Notes: generated from the sequence alone by a model not told the origin. DNA of 64,000 bases from Bacteroides fragilis (GCF_002849695.1 NZ_CP018937.1:3224001-3288000); one strand, 5' to 3'; counted from the stretch's first letter, positions 7,971 through 17,865 are shown. Made by a program: numbers and translations.

Positions 7971-10900
7971 TTAGATGAAATATCTGTAATCGTACGTTCT
8001 ACCATCGTAATGTCCCAATAATTGTCCAACTTGCGCCAATGTACTAGACGTATCAATTGTAGCTGGAAATTTTGTATAAAAATTAAAGGAATTCCAATTC
8101 ATTTTGGTAAACCCAAGAATTTCCTTAACTATTGTTTGCATCGAACCATTACCATGATATTTAGTTATTCTCAAAGGCGAAGGTATGCCCCGTCCTCCAG
8201 GGAAGTAATTTCTATCTTGCCTTACTGAGTCTATCGTTCCATGTGTCCACAGCAAACATTCATATTGGGAGACGGGGAAACAAATTCCTCGCATAACCGG
8301 ATAACTGGCATTAACAGGACATCCATTGTCTAAATATTGGTCAATACATTTTATGGAATCTTCCATTGTTATCGTTATCAAATCTATATTTTTGATTCCT
8401 GCGTGAGACAAAGCATCTGTTATACCTTTGATTTCTTCTTCTTTGAACGGTGTTCTTTTATGTACAACCACTCTTTGAGGCATCCTATCCATAGACTTCA
8501 CAAATAATTCTTGAACATTGATACCTAATTTGTATGCTTCTTCATAAGACAGATAAGGATTATTCTTCCTATCTAAAATCGGATTGTCTATTTTGGATAA
8601 TTTGTATCTTAATCCTTGCCCCTTGGAATTATATATATGGCTACATCCTACAACAATGTTCGTTTTGCCATTTGCTTCCTTCTTGACACTATATCCAATA
8701 CCCGCATAAGCTGTATCTGCGTCCAAATCAGATAAAGTCCACGGCGTTCGCATCGATTTGACAAACAAAGCTAATGAAAGCCACCAATATATTGGGTTCT
8801 TCATATAAGTATTGAATATTGTTTTTTCTTCTACAAATTGTGTGGTAAATTCATACTGAGCCGCATATGCTTTTATATAACTGTGCATGTCAAAAGTTTC
8901 ACCATCTTTTTTGAAAGAGCGATGGCGTTCCCATACTTTAGGAATAAAAATAACAACGATAATATTCGGATTGTTATTGGCAATTTTATGGGCGAATTTA
9001 CATATGTTTTGCGCCAAACCTACAGAATCTTGTTGTATCTCACGACAGCTAATCCATAAATTAGAATTAACTGCAGGTATATCTAGCGAAGCTGAATAGA
9101 TTTGCTCAAAACCTATATATGGCTGCAAATAATCTGTTTTTGGAGCTGTTATATTTCCATTTAGGCCATTAAGAAAATCCCGAAATTGATTTGTACAAGT
9201 ACTCGGACAGATTACGCCAATTTTAACATTAGTATTAAAACTGGATTGGAATTCATAATCATATGGATTGTTTTGTAGAAGCCCTCTCATCGGATTAGTA
9301 TCGTGGATTATTTTTCGAGATGTCTTACTACAAAAGTCAAGATTTGGCTCAGATATATAAATCCCAGAATATACTATTTTTTTATTAACAAACTGAGTTT
9401 GAGGTATAAGACCTTTTTCCGTATAGTCTACCGCAACCAATCCTCTATTATTACTTATTTTAAAATTGAAATTATAACCACTATTTAATGGATAATCAAA
9501 TGCACGCTGATGCCCATTAAAAAGAATTTGTTCCCAAATAGAGATAATCTCATCATATTGAATATTGTGTTTTTTGTCAAGATATTCCAACATTAGATTC
9601 TTACGTCTGTCACTAGTGATATTTTCATCTTTAAAATACAATGTTGGAACAACAGACATAAGGGAATAATTCTTATTGTCCAAAAATACAATATCTATTT
9701 TTATTGCTTCGTAAACATCTTTATAATTTCCGAATTGACGTGTTTTATCCCAAATCAAACGTTTGGAAATAACCGCTTCTTTACCACAACTAGAAGATAG
9801 TCCACAAATCAAAGTTTTGATTACGACAGATTTCAGTGCCTGATTACCCTTCAATTCGTTAATTGACAATGGTAAACGAGATATACTATCCTCTTTAAGA
9901 CAATCGGAAAATGCTTGATGTATATGCTCTGAATAGCCAAAAGCAAATACTTTCCCTTTATAAGGGATAGCAATAATATCCTTCCCTTTCATTCTGCTTT
10001 TGAGAAAATTCCACGGTGTCTCATTTTGAGGAAAAGCAATCTCAAAAGTAAATATATCAGAAGGAATAGAAAGCGGATACAGATTTGTTTTAATACACCC
10101 ACTTGAATTCAATCTGTTCAAAGCAAATGGTGTAATTGAAATCTCCGTATTTGCTTCTTCCAGTATCTTATGAATTTCTTGGTATTTATCTTGCTCATCA
10201 TTATATGTGGAAAGGAGTATAGATATCATTGTCTTGTCAAAACCATCCGTTTCAACAAATACAGCATCTCTTCCTGCATTTCTAGCAGCAGCAAGTAAGC
10301 TCTTAACGTCTTCATTTATAAATGAGCCATATCCACACCAATATAAACGGCCTGCCCCCGGATGACTAAAAGCTTCAGTCAATGCTTCCATCAAAGACTT
10401 ATCTCTTCCACTGTATCCGATTACTATTAGATTTTTGTCTACAAAGTATTCTTTAAGTCTATGTTTAAATGTATCCTGTTGAGAATCTAGTTCTGTAGCA
10501 GTATTCTTAAGTTCAGAATATTTATAATCACCATGTAAGGCAATATATAATAATTCCTGGCTATTTTCAGTGCGATGAATACGTTCAGGATTGTCTAAAT
10601 TTATATTTATTGGAGTTATGTTTGCTTGATGAGCCGCCCTTTCAACTAGTCCATCAAAATTTGTAGTCCAAACAGATTTTAAGATTCTATATTTATGCAA
10701 TAAGCACAAAAGTTTATATCCGATATTCGGATTCTTATCAAAACATAGACTCTCAAAATATCTTGTTCTATCACCAGACAATGGGAATGCTTTTTCTGCA
10801 TAGAAAACATATTCTTCATCAGATTTTTCTATTGGATAACCTCTTTGCTCATTAAGCCATGTCTGAATTTTTTTCCTGCAACAGTCAGAATGTATATCAA

Positions 10901-11093
10901 GAAATGCTTCATTTGTCGGGTTGTTTGTTACATATATAAGTTTTTTCCAATCCCAAATACAATCTTCCGCAGATTGGACGCCTGATGTAATGGACGCACC
11001 GGCTCCTAATAAGAACGCAAATGAGCCATTCTTACTTTGTTTGAAAGATCTTAAAAAAGCATCGAAATCCATTCTGAATTGTTTTTCCTCCAT
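7971..11093 (-). CDS. SIR2-domain / short prokaryotic Argonaute fusion
   Basis: The 1040-residue protein has a SIR2-like NADase domain at about 20-295: GAGAS 30-34, TTNFD with Asn145, LHGD with His187, and GYSGRD 226-231. A middle region (about 300-600) is the likely APAZ/N-like part. MID and PIWI-like domains occupy about 620-1040. The MID nucleic-acid 5'-end pocket looks complete (His737, Lys741, Gln752, Lys779). PIWI catalytic positions are lost: GIGYS at 798-802 where GID is usual, and HKRT at 878-881 where HRDG is usual. The PIWI C terminus (NWNSFNFYTKFP) is typical. Known SIR2-APAZ/pAgo (SPARSA) systems use guide-dependent recognition of invader nucleic acid to trigger NAD+ depletion. 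The gene is spaced 4 and 9 bases from its neighbours, inside a restriction-modification operon. Confidence 0.85.
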   Translation of the reverse strand: MEEKQFRMDFDAFLRSFKQSKNGSFAFLLGAGASITSGVQSAEDCIWDWKKLIYVTNNPTNEAFLDIHSDCCRKKIQTWLNEQRGYPIEKSDEEYVFYAEKAFPLSGDRTRYFESLCFDKNPNIGYKLLCLLHKYRILKSVWTTNFDGLVERAAHQANITPININLDNPERIHRTENSQELLYIALHGDYKYSELKNTATELDSQQDTFKHRLKEYFVDKNLIVIGYSGRDKSLMEALTEAFSHPGAGRLYWCGYGSFINEDVKSLLAAARNAGRDAVFVETDGFDKTMISILLSTYNDEQDKYQEIHKILEEANTEISITPFALNRLNSSGCIKTNLYPLSIPSDIFTFEIAFPQNETPWNFLKSRMKGKDIIAIPYKGKVFAFGYSEHIHQAFSDCLKEDSISRLPLSINELKGNQALKSVVIKTLICGLSSSCGKEAVISKRLIWDKTRQFGNYKDVYEAIKIDIVFLDNKNYSLMSVVPTLYFKDENITSDRRKNLMLEYLDKKHNIQYDEIISIWEQILFNGHQRAFDYPLNSGYNFNFKISNNRGLVAVDYTEKGLIPQTQFVNKKIVYSGIYISEPNLDFCSKTSRKIIHDTNPMRGLLQNNPYDYEFQSSFNTNVKIGVICPSTCTNQFRDFLNGLNGNITAPKTDYLQPYIGFEQIYSASLDIPAVNSNLWISCREIQQDSVGLAQNICKFAHKIANNNPNIIVVIFIPKVWERHRSFKKDGETFDMHSYIKAYAAQYEFTTQFVEEKTIFNTYMKNPIYWWLSLALFVKSMRTPWTLSDLDADTAYAGIGYSVKKEANGKTNIVVGCSHIYNSKGQGLRYKLSKIDNPILDRKNNPYLSYEEAYKLGINVQELFVKSMDRMPQRVVVHKRTPFKEEEIKGITDALSHAGIKNIDLITITMEDSIKCIDQYLDNGCPVNASYPVMRGICFPVSQYECLLWTHGTIDSVRQDRNYFPGGRGIPSPLRITKYHGNGSMQTIVKEILGFTKMNWNSFNFYTKFPATIDTSSTLAQVGQLLGHYDGRTYDYRYFI

Positions 11094-11097
11094 TGTC

Positions 11098-13341
11098 TTA
11101 AATCCTTTGTTCGTATAATTCCACCATCAAATCATTGGAAATCAACTCCCCCGGCTGCATTTTTATGCGATATATGGGAGTTCGACTACTGCCCAATGAA
11201 ATAAAAGAGGCCAGATTCAACTTCAAGCATAGTTTTCCGTTCTTAGTGCCAAAATATACTTTCTCCACTTTATAATAACCGTCAATCTCTCCGCCAACCA
11301 TAGGCAAGAAATACTTGATATCCATCACATTGACAGATATCGGTATCTTCTCCATCGTATAGGTCTTTGCGATATGACTGTCAAAATCTGAATACTCTAC
11401 ATCGGTTCTTCGTACTAATCCAGTAAGGATATTCCTAATCTCCTGTTTCGGTTGTTGTTCCAAAGTCCCGACATTGTCAATGCTATTAACATGGAACTCT
11501 GTTTCAAGTTCAAACGGATCACTGATATGGAAATGTGTCTGTAAAGCATCCACCAGCTCTTTACTTTGAGCCTTTTCCCTTTTTACCGTTGCAGATTTTA
11601 TTTTAAGAGACTTCCATATATCGGAATCTTCATCCTTCATCAGAGCAAGAATCAGATAATTACTGTCACTTTTCGGACGATACAATTTGCCGTTCAGTCG
11701 CTGGAAATTGTTTTGAATAAACCGATAGCAATCCACTCCTTCACGTGGCTGTAGAGTTCTGAATGTATATAGTTGGTTGAGAGTGCCTTGAATCTTATTT
11801 CTGAATTCTTTGCGGACATACTCTCGCCATGCTGCTTGTGCACTCTTATTGTTGCGACCATACAACGATACAATGTACAGGAAGTTTACATCATAGTGGC
11901 ACAGCAACAGTGTATCCCTGTCAAACAAACGGTTCTCAAACTGGCGGTTAAGTTGCACTCCACCCTCCTGTGCTTTCAATTCTCTGTCATCAAAGGACAG
12001 GAATTTACTGCTGCCTGTCTTCTTATTGGGAATACGGGCACTGATAAAGAAATTGGGGATGGGATTATATCCTTCAGTCAATGAATCCCTTAACTGAGGA
12101 TATTCTCCGTTTCCGTCACCATCCAAAAATAAATTCATATTCCACTGAATGACATTTCTGGCGTATGTATATTGTTTGTATATTGATTTGTCGCCGAGCT
12201 GTGTCCTGTCATTCTTGGAACGCTTGTAATACTTACTATCTCCGATATAATAGGTAAGTTCGGAAACCAAGTCAGATTGTTCAATCAGGCCTTGCCCAAT
12301 AAACATATGGTCAACCAGCTTGCCGTCTTTTTGCTCTGTAAGTTCTTTCGGCAGATTTTGTTTGTCATTACCACTTACCAAAGTATCAATCATGACTTCA
12401 AAGATGTGCTCAAAGTCTTTCGCCAGCAGATAATCTTCCGCCTGCCTGTTCATTGCAATCTTATACTCTCTGTCAAAGAATGCATAGCACAAATCCCATA
12501 TCCGAAGAGCCTTATCCGAGAAATACTTGTACTTGATTTGTTTCAGTCGTCTGCATCCAAGATTCCTGTCAATATAAGACTTTTTCAACTTCTCGTAGCT
12601 GATAAGAGGATACTGAATATTGATTTCAAAAGAAAAACCGTGTGTCTCTCGGATGTAATTTAATATTGAGAAGTATATGACAAGCAGTTCTTCATCAAAG
12701 TTCACCATTTTCTTCCTATTTACAGGTTCAATGTAAACAGGGCTTCCTCTCTGTATAATGGCTTGCGATGAAGTAATGGTCTTGCCCCAGTTGATCTTGT
12801 TATAACCCGAATGTATGTTCTTGGCCACGAATGTAAAATAGTCCTGATTGTTTCTATTGAAATCCCTCAGTGCTATTATCACATCAAGTAGAGTGTTATG
12901 CTTCTGCTTTTTGCCTCGACTCTCAGACTGATATTCCTTGCTTTCAAGTATGTTGTCGTTATGTGTCTGTTTGTATACACTTATCGTCCGGTATATCCAG
13001 ATCGCAAGTGAGGACAGGAATTCCTTGTATTCCTTACAGCCTTCTTCCGTAAACTTGGCTTTTACCGTATCGGACTCAAAGTCTATTATTTCCTGCGGCG
13101 AAGCACCGAATATCGTATCATCCCCACTTTCCTCGTTTATCTCGCCTGTCAATACGACTTTCGGCAAGAAGAACACAACATCTTTTGCCGCCTTGCTATA
13201 GCAATACCCGACATACCCAAATGAATATTTGTCCTCCTTTGCAGGTACAGACACAACATCATTGAGTACATTTCTGACTGTCAGATTGTCTTTGACTATC
13301 TCATTCAGTATATATGGGTATCCTTCAATAAACAGCAGCAT
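11098..13341 (-). CDS. LlaJI-family restriction endonuclease subunit (McrC-like role)
   Basis: The 747-residue protein resembles the LlaJI restriction endonuclease family (R2 subunit). A PD-(D/E)xK-type nuclease core is visible as FEHIFEVMID (about 310-319) followed by YIGDSKYYK (365-373), where Asp368 and Lys370 form the DxK pair. The C-terminal part has a beta-rich region with ISVNVMDIKYFLPMVGG. In LlaJI, R1 is a McrB-like GTPase and R2 provides DNA cleavage. The same pairing is found here, with only 3 bases between the genes. It is longer than I recall for lactococcal LlaJI.R2, so additional domains are likely. Confidence 0.75.
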   Translation of the reverse strand: MLLFIEGYPYILNEIVKDNLTVRNVLNDVVSVPAKEDKYSFGYVGYCYSKAAKDVVFFLPKVVLTGEINEESGDDTIFGASPQEIIDFESDTVKAKFTEEGCKEYKEFLSSLAIWIYRTISVYKQTHNDNILESKEYQSESRGKKQKHNTLLDVIIALRDFNRNNQDYFTFVAKNIHSGYNKINWGKTITSSQAIIQRGSPVYIEPVNRKKMVNFDEELLVIYFSILNYIRETHGFSFEINIQYPLISYEKLKKSYIDRNLGCRRLKQIKYKYFSDKALRIWDLCYAFFDREYKIAMNRQAEDYLLAKDFEHIFEVMIDTLVSGNDKQNLPKELTEQKDGKLVDHMFIGQGLIEQSDLVSELTYYIGDSKYYKRSKNDRTQLGDKSIYKQYTYARNVIQWNMNLFLDGDGNGEYPQLRDSLTEGYNPIPNFFISARIPNKKTGSSKFLSFDDRELKAQEGGVQLNRQFENRLFDRDTLLLCHYDVNFLYIVSLYGRNNKSAQAAWREYVRKEFRNKIQGTLNQLYTFRTLQPREGVDCYRFIQNNFQRLNGKLYRPKSDSNYLILALMKDEDSDIWKSLKIKSATVKREKAQSKELVDALQTHFHISDPFELETEFHVNSIDNVGTLEQQPKQEIRNILTGLVRRTDVEYSDFDSHIAKTYTMEKIPISVNVMDIKYFLPMVGGEIDGYYKVEKVYFGTKNGKLCLKLNLASFISLGSSRTPIYRIKMQPGELISNDLMVELYEQRI

Positions 13342-13344
13342 ATC

Positions 13345-15330
13345 CTATTGCATTTTTTCTACTTTCAGATTCCAGCTTTCCGGTATCATCTGGATAAATT
13401 TATCAATAATTTCAGTTCCTCCCCATCCTCTTGTTGAGACATAAATTTTCTCTTCGCCACAGTTTACAGATTTTACTCTATCCTTCTTATCTGTTCTTTT
13501 ATCATATTCTTCCTGGGTTTCAATAAAATGAGTCACAATCTGGCCAAATTGGTTCTTCCAATTATTGACGACTTCCTGAGCTCCTAAATCAGGATTCTGC
13601 TCAACATATAGTTTTACCAGTTCTGCAGCAAGATTCTTTTTGGGATATTTACCACTATCATTATTTATTTGGTACTTTGTATAGTCTTTACCGTTGCTGT
13701 CGTATTCGTCATCCTCTTCTTCATTACCGACATCATTATCTTCTTCCACATATTTCTCTACTCCAAGATAATCCATCATTGCAATGAGTTTTGCTTTACT
13801 ATCATCACAATATAGTTCTGAAAAAGAGATATCAGCAGTGTCACTTGTCTTGAAAATATCCCCTTCTCCATCTTTGCAGACATCATTCCACAGATAGAAC
13901 AATATTTTGTTAAGCAAGACTTTATCGGTAATCACACCATCCAACGGATTAACGAAATAATCACCCAACATCTTATCTTCAGAACTGTTAGCACTCAATA
14001 TTTTTTCATTGACTTTTCGTTGGAACGAAACCCAAGAATATTCCTTACCGTCAATGACTATCTTCCAGCCTGTATTCTTATACTTAATCGGCTCATACTC
14101 CCAATCCCAGCGACGTTTGAATGCACTGTCAATCGGGAACAACGATTGGTCAGAAGTATTCATGGTAGCATATATATAGAGGTTCGGCGGCAAGCAGAGT
14201 TCTCCGTCTTTTATGCCTTGATTGTCCTCACCGAGTTCCTCTTCCAAGAATGCTCTCAAATCCGCATCTGCCTTAATATTATACTCCGATTTGCCGGCAG
14301 CATCTCTGTCAAGCAGTTGGAACAAGTCGCCGAATATCTGAGCGCAGTTACCACGATTGATTTCTTCTATTATCAGATAGACATTCTCGTCTGTCTGATA
14401 CGCACAAATATAAGCATTCAAGAACGACTGAGGAATGAATTTATAGGTAATCACATCCTCAAACAACTCCTCTCCATCTTTCATTCTTACAGTATCTTTC
14501 CCGAACAGACCATACAAAGGACGTTTCCCTTTTGTAGGTTTATATGCACCGACAAAGGTAGAGTAGTCGCTATCCGGATGGAATGTTGTTCTAAATATGT
14601 TTGCTTTCGGAACTTTTTTATCCGCAGGACACCCTTCGTATTCTCCAAGTATTTCTTTAATTTTATGCGATTTCCCTGTTCCAGGAGCACCATAATAAAT
14701 TATTTGACGACTAATTTTATCATAAGACTCTGTTTGAAGTGAGACAACATCCTCTAATCCATCCTCTTTACCATCATTGTATGGTTCTGTCACATTATCT
14801 ATTCTTACATCAAATATTCCATCTGACGCCTTCTTTATATTTAGATTTGAAAAGCCTCCAGCAAAATAGTTCCTTATAGTGAACTTAGTTATTTGAATAG
14901 CACCAGTATGATCCTCATACTCAACTTCCTTGAGTAGATTGTTGAAGTAAAAACGATTGTCTATTTCTCCATTCTTTTTTAGTACATCTTTTCTGGCATT
15001 CCATTTTTGGGTAAATGTATTTACTGAAACTCCATTTTCTTTAAATAAAGCATCAAGTATTGCTAATTGATCAAACACAAATACATCTGAATAATTTACA
15101 ATATAATGATTAGCAGATTGGTCAAATTTTCGTGGAAGAATAGACGCTATAAACAATATCGCCTGTGTAAGATTTGTCTTATCAAATCTTACCGTTATCT
15201 GTTCTCCGCAATCTTGAAACAATTCGTAATGCTCATTATCTAAAAACAAATCAGTATTTTTAGCATCTCCTGCTCCAATATGACGATAACTAGCGTTAGT
15301 GTCGTTTATGTGTTTAGTAATTTCTTCCAT
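13345..15330 (-). CDS. McrB-like AAA+ NTPase, LlaJI R1-type restriction subunit
   Basis: The 661-residue protein has an N-terminal DNA-binding region of about 200 residues and then an McrB-type AAA+ module. Walker A is GAPGTGKS at 214-221, Walker B with the McrB signature EEINRG at 322-327, and MNTSDQSL at 390-397 is followed by the arginine pair at 406-407. McrB-type motors hydrolyse GTP and translocate DNA for the partner nuclease, here encoded immediately downstream. An acidic stretch near 520-545 (DDNDVGNEEEDDEYD-like) is a linker. The gene starts 7 bases after the second methyltransferase. Confidence 0.85.
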   Translation of the reverse strand: MEEITKHINDTNASYRHIGAGDAKNTDLFLDNEHYELFQDCGEQITVRFDKTNLTQAILFIASILPRKFDQSANHYIVNYSDVFVFDQLAILDALFKENGVSVNTFTQKWNARKDVLKKNGEIDNRFYFNNLLKEVEYEDHTGAIQITKFTIRNYFAGGFSNLNIKKASDGIFDVRIDNVTEPYNDGKEDGLEDVVSLQTESYDKISRQIIYYGAPGTGKSHKIKEILGEYEGCPADKKVPKANIFRTTFHPDSDYSTFVGAYKPTKGKRPLYGLFGKDTVRMKDGEELFEDVITYKFIPQSFLNAYICAYQTDENVYLIIEEINRGNCAQIFGDLFQLLDRDAAGKSEYNIKADADLRAFLEEELGEDNQGIKDGELCLPPNLYIYATMNTSDQSLFPIDSAFKRRWDWEYEPIKYKNTGWKIVIDGKEYSWVSFQRKVNEKILSANSSEDKMLGDYFVNPLDGVITDKVLLNKILFYLWNDVCKDGEGDIFKTSDTADISFSELYCDDSKAKLIAMMDYLGVEKYVEEDNDVGNEEEDDEYDSNGKDYTKYQINNDSGKYPKKNLAAELVKLYVEQNPDLGAQEVVNNWKNQFGQIVTHFIETQEEYDKRTDKKDRVKSVNCGEEKIYVSTRGWGGTEIIDKFIQMIPESWNLKVEKMQ

Positions 15331-15337
15331 ATTATTG

Positions 15338-16405
15338 TCATTTAATTATTTTACATTTAATGAGATAGTACAACACCGCATATATTGTATTGACGCTTAC
15401 AGCATTGCCAGCTTGTTTATAAAGAGAGCCATCAGCAACACCGTATGCGCTACCTTTTCGAGCGAACTCAGCAGGAAAACCCTGCAGCATAAAGGCTTCT
15501 TCTGGAGTAAGTTTGCGAATTGGAAGTTTGGCCAGTTCCTCCTTTGTCATTGTGTCAACAGGATTTATCTTACCATGTGACTCTATATAATCTTGGCTAT
15601 AATAATTATCCTGACACGCTCTATGCATTTTATGCATAGTCGCCGTTAAAGGACGAGCTATCCTCATATTTATATCAGACTTGGATTTAAAGTTAGAAGA
15701 ACCATCTGAAAGCAATGTTGGTTTTATGCGTTCAGAAAGATAGTACTTAGAATCCACATCCTGCATTAATACATCAGATATCGTTTCAAAATACTCCAAA
15801 CTCGTTTCTTTATACATTTTATCAAACTCTTTCGCAATCAACTTAGACGAGAAGTCAAAATCGTTAGAAATTTTTGCAGTTGTAGCAAAAATTAACACTC
15901 TATTACGTGTTTGTGGCAAATGGAAATCTGATGTATTGAAAATATCGGCATAAACATGATAACCTATTGATTCTAATTCATGTTTGATTCTATTAAATGT
16001 CCTTCCTTTATCATGATTTCGAAGATTCTTGACATTCTCCAATAAGACATATTTGGGCTTCTTTATCGCCAATATATCCATTATACGGAAAAACATCTGT
16101 CCGCGATCCTCTTCAAATCCAGCTTGGCTTCCCATCATACTGAATGTCTGACAGGGAAATCCACCTGTCAGTAAGTCGAATTTAGGAAGAGATTTTATGT
16201 TCTTCTTATTACCGGTAAAAGCAACAATATCCCCCAGTACAAATTCATTTTCATCTATGTTATAATTTGCACGATAGGTCAATTCCGCCTTAATATCAAT
16301 CTCTGAATACCCTACACAATGAAATTCCATAACATTGTCCTTTGTAAGAAGATCCATTGCCCTCCTAAAACCGCCAATACCAGCAAATAGTTCTAAATGT
16401 TTCAT
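15338..16405 (-). CDS. DNA (cytosine-5) methyltransferase, second of the pair
   Basis: The 355-residue protein shows the C5-methyltransferase motifs in order: ELFAGIGG (motif I, 5-12), GGFPCQTFS with catalytic Cys85 (motif IV), ENVKN at 123-127 (motif VI), and QAGNAVSV near the C terminus (motif X). It overlaps the upstream methyltransferase by 4 bases. Two different C5 methyltransferases suggest an asymmetric recognition site with one enzyme per strand, as in LlaJI. The modified sequence cannot be read from the DNA. Confidence 0.9.
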   Translation of the reverse strand: MKHLELFAGIGGFRRAMDLLTKDNVMEFHCVGYSEIDIKAELTYRANYNIDENEFVLGDIVAFTGNKKNIKSLPKFDLLTGGFPCQTFSMMGSQAGFEEDRGQMFFRIMDILAIKKPKYVLLENVKNLRNHDKGRTFNRIKHELESIGYHVYADIFNTSDFHLPQTRNRVLIFATTAKISNDFDFSSKLIAKEFDKMYKETSLEYFETISDVLMQDVDSKYYLSERIKPTLLSDGSSNFKSKSDINMRIARPLTATMHKMHRACQDNYYSQDYIESHGKINPVDTMTKEELAKLPIRKLTPEEAFMLQGFPAEFARKGSAYGVADGSLYKQAGNAVSVNTIYAVLYYLIKCKIIK

Positions 16406-17547
16406 AAGAATTTCATTATACTACGTCCTATCACTTCAGCAAACTTCACTGGTACCGCATTTCCAACTTGTGCATACCATGAGTTTTGAGCTCCTTTCAA
16501 TATAAAATCATCTGGAAACGTTTGTATGCGTGCAGCCTCCCTTGGAGACAATCCACGCGCTTCCCATGGATGAATATACATATTACAATCATACTTCATA
16601 TGAGAAGTGATAGTTTTACATATTTGGTTCTCATCAAGTTTAAAGTACTTATCTTTAAATATGTTATTACGCCTTTTATACGGCATTATATCTTGTATGG
16701 ATTCATGTAAAGAATTTGCGCCTTGAGGCAATCTTCTATAAATCTCAATATCACGTAAATTATTATATCTATTTTTGTGATTATATAATTTAGTAATAAC
16801 TCTATCACCATTAATAAAGTGATAAAAATCTGTATCCGGATATGAAAAATCTCGTTCCGTAAATCCACACTCTTCAGATTCATACTCTCCTTGATTCTTT
16901 TCTTTTCTAGCTTCCAGATGTGGCAGACCAAACAATACATCTCTTAATAAAAAAGGATCTCTTTTGTAACGTTCAATTTCTGCAAAAATATCATTTGGAG
17001 CAACACCCATTCTGTTACCAATCATTATGAAACGTTCTCTATTTTGAGGTATACCAAAATCTTGAACTTTCAATAACCGATAATCATAAAGATACTCATC
17101 TCCTAAGTACTCTTTAAAATTGGCAATTATCTCATCGAACTTATTAGCCATTCCTTTTACATTTTCCATTATGAAAAATTGCGGTCTAATTTCCGAAAGG
17201 AATTGCAAATAAGCCTTATAAAGCTGATTCCTTGGATCATCAATAATCCTTTGCCTATTCGCCATAGAAAAGCCTTGGCAAGGAGGGCCTCCACATACTA
17301 AAGTAATTGGTCTATCCGGATTCTTAAGTGTATCTCTATATTTGTCTAAACAAGTATTCAATTCATTGATGTCTCCAATAAAATACTGTCCTTGTTTTAG
17401 ACTATGATTAGCCAAGTAAGTAGATGCAAAGGTTTCAACAATCTCGTTCATGAACACAACTTCAAACCCTGCCTGTTCAAGCCCAAGGCTCAACCCGCCA
17501 CACCCTGCGAATAAATCTATAAATGTATATTTTTTTTGTCTACTCAT
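16402..17547 (-). CDS. DNA (cytosine-5) methyltransferase, first of the pair
   Basis: The 381-residue protein has DLFAGCGG at 11-18 (SAM binding), GGPPCQGFS with catalytic Cys90, MENVKG at 127-132, and QVGNAVPV near the end. Its target recognition region between about 200 and 320 differs fully from that of the second enzyme. Its start overlaps the stop of the Cro-like regulator by 4 bases, and it overlaps the next gene by 4. Host DNA protection is the expected role. Confidence 0.92.
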   Translation of the reverse strand: MSRQKKYTFIDLFAGCGGLSLGLEQAGFEVVFMNEIVETFASTYLANHSLKQGQYFIGDINELNTCLDKYRDTLKNPDRPITLVCGGPPCQGFSMANRQRIIDDPRNQLYKAYLQFLSEIRPQFFIMENVKGMANKFDEIIANFKEYLGDEYLYDYRLLKVQDFGIPQNRERFIMIGNRMGVAPNDIFAEIERYKRDPFLLRDVLFGLPHLEARKEKNQGEYESEECGFTERDFSYPDTDFYHFINGDRVITKLYNHKNRYNNLRDIEIYRRLPQGANSLHESIQDIMPYKRRNNIFKDKYFKLDENQICKTITSHMKYDCNMYIHPWEARGLSPREAARIQTFPDDFILKGAQNSWYAQVGNAVPVKFAEVIGRSIMKFL

Positions 17548-17768
17548 TCTACTTCATAATTAAAATCGGCCTCTATAAGGTCTTTAATATCCACTTTAAG
17601 CAGTTGGGCTATTTCTACAAACTGAGACATTGATGGTTGTATCTTATTAGTCTTCCATCGTGACACAGTCATATCGGTGACACCCATCTGTTCTGCCAGC
17701 CAACGATTGGTTATTTCCTTTTCCGCTAGAACTACACGCAATCGGTTTGAGCATTCTATTTTCGCCAT
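17544..17768 (-). CDS. XRE/Cro-family regulator of the restriction operon
   Basis: I place the start at 17768, giving 74 residues beginning MAKIECSNRL. Longer starts would run into the promoter at 17795-17802. A five-helix Cro/C1 HTH covers about 8-64 (WLAEQMGVTDMTVSRW as the DNA-contacting part). Proteins of this size act as controller proteins in restriction-modification systems. They delay nuclease expression or autoregulate the operon. The gene heads the operon and overlaps the first methyltransferase by 4 bases. An inverted repeat at 17866-17888 upstream is a possible operator. Confidence 0.8.
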   Translation of the reverse strand: MAKIECSNRLRVVLAEKEITNRWLAEQMGVTDMTVSRWKTNKIQPSMSQFVEIAQLLKVDIKDLIEADFNYEVE

Positions 17769-17794
17769 ATTGCTTCGCATTATATTTTCAAGTA

Positions 17795-17802
17795 CAAAAT
17801 TA
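17795..17802 (-). promoter_or_regulatory. Promoter -7 box of the restriction operon
   Basis: Read on the minus strand the box is TAATTTTG, a perfect match to the Bacteroides TAnnTTTG. Transcription would begin near 17788, giving a leader of about 20 bases to the regulator start at 17768. Confidence 0.6.
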
Positions 17803-17865
17803 AACATAAAAAGATAATATTCAAAACAACATGATAAGAATATCATATAACGTCGTTACAAAAAG

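Noticed and set aside
14020-14742. 240-codon plus-strand frame as a gene
   Set aside because: It is fully antisense to the McrB-like gene, has no family resemblance and no promoter.
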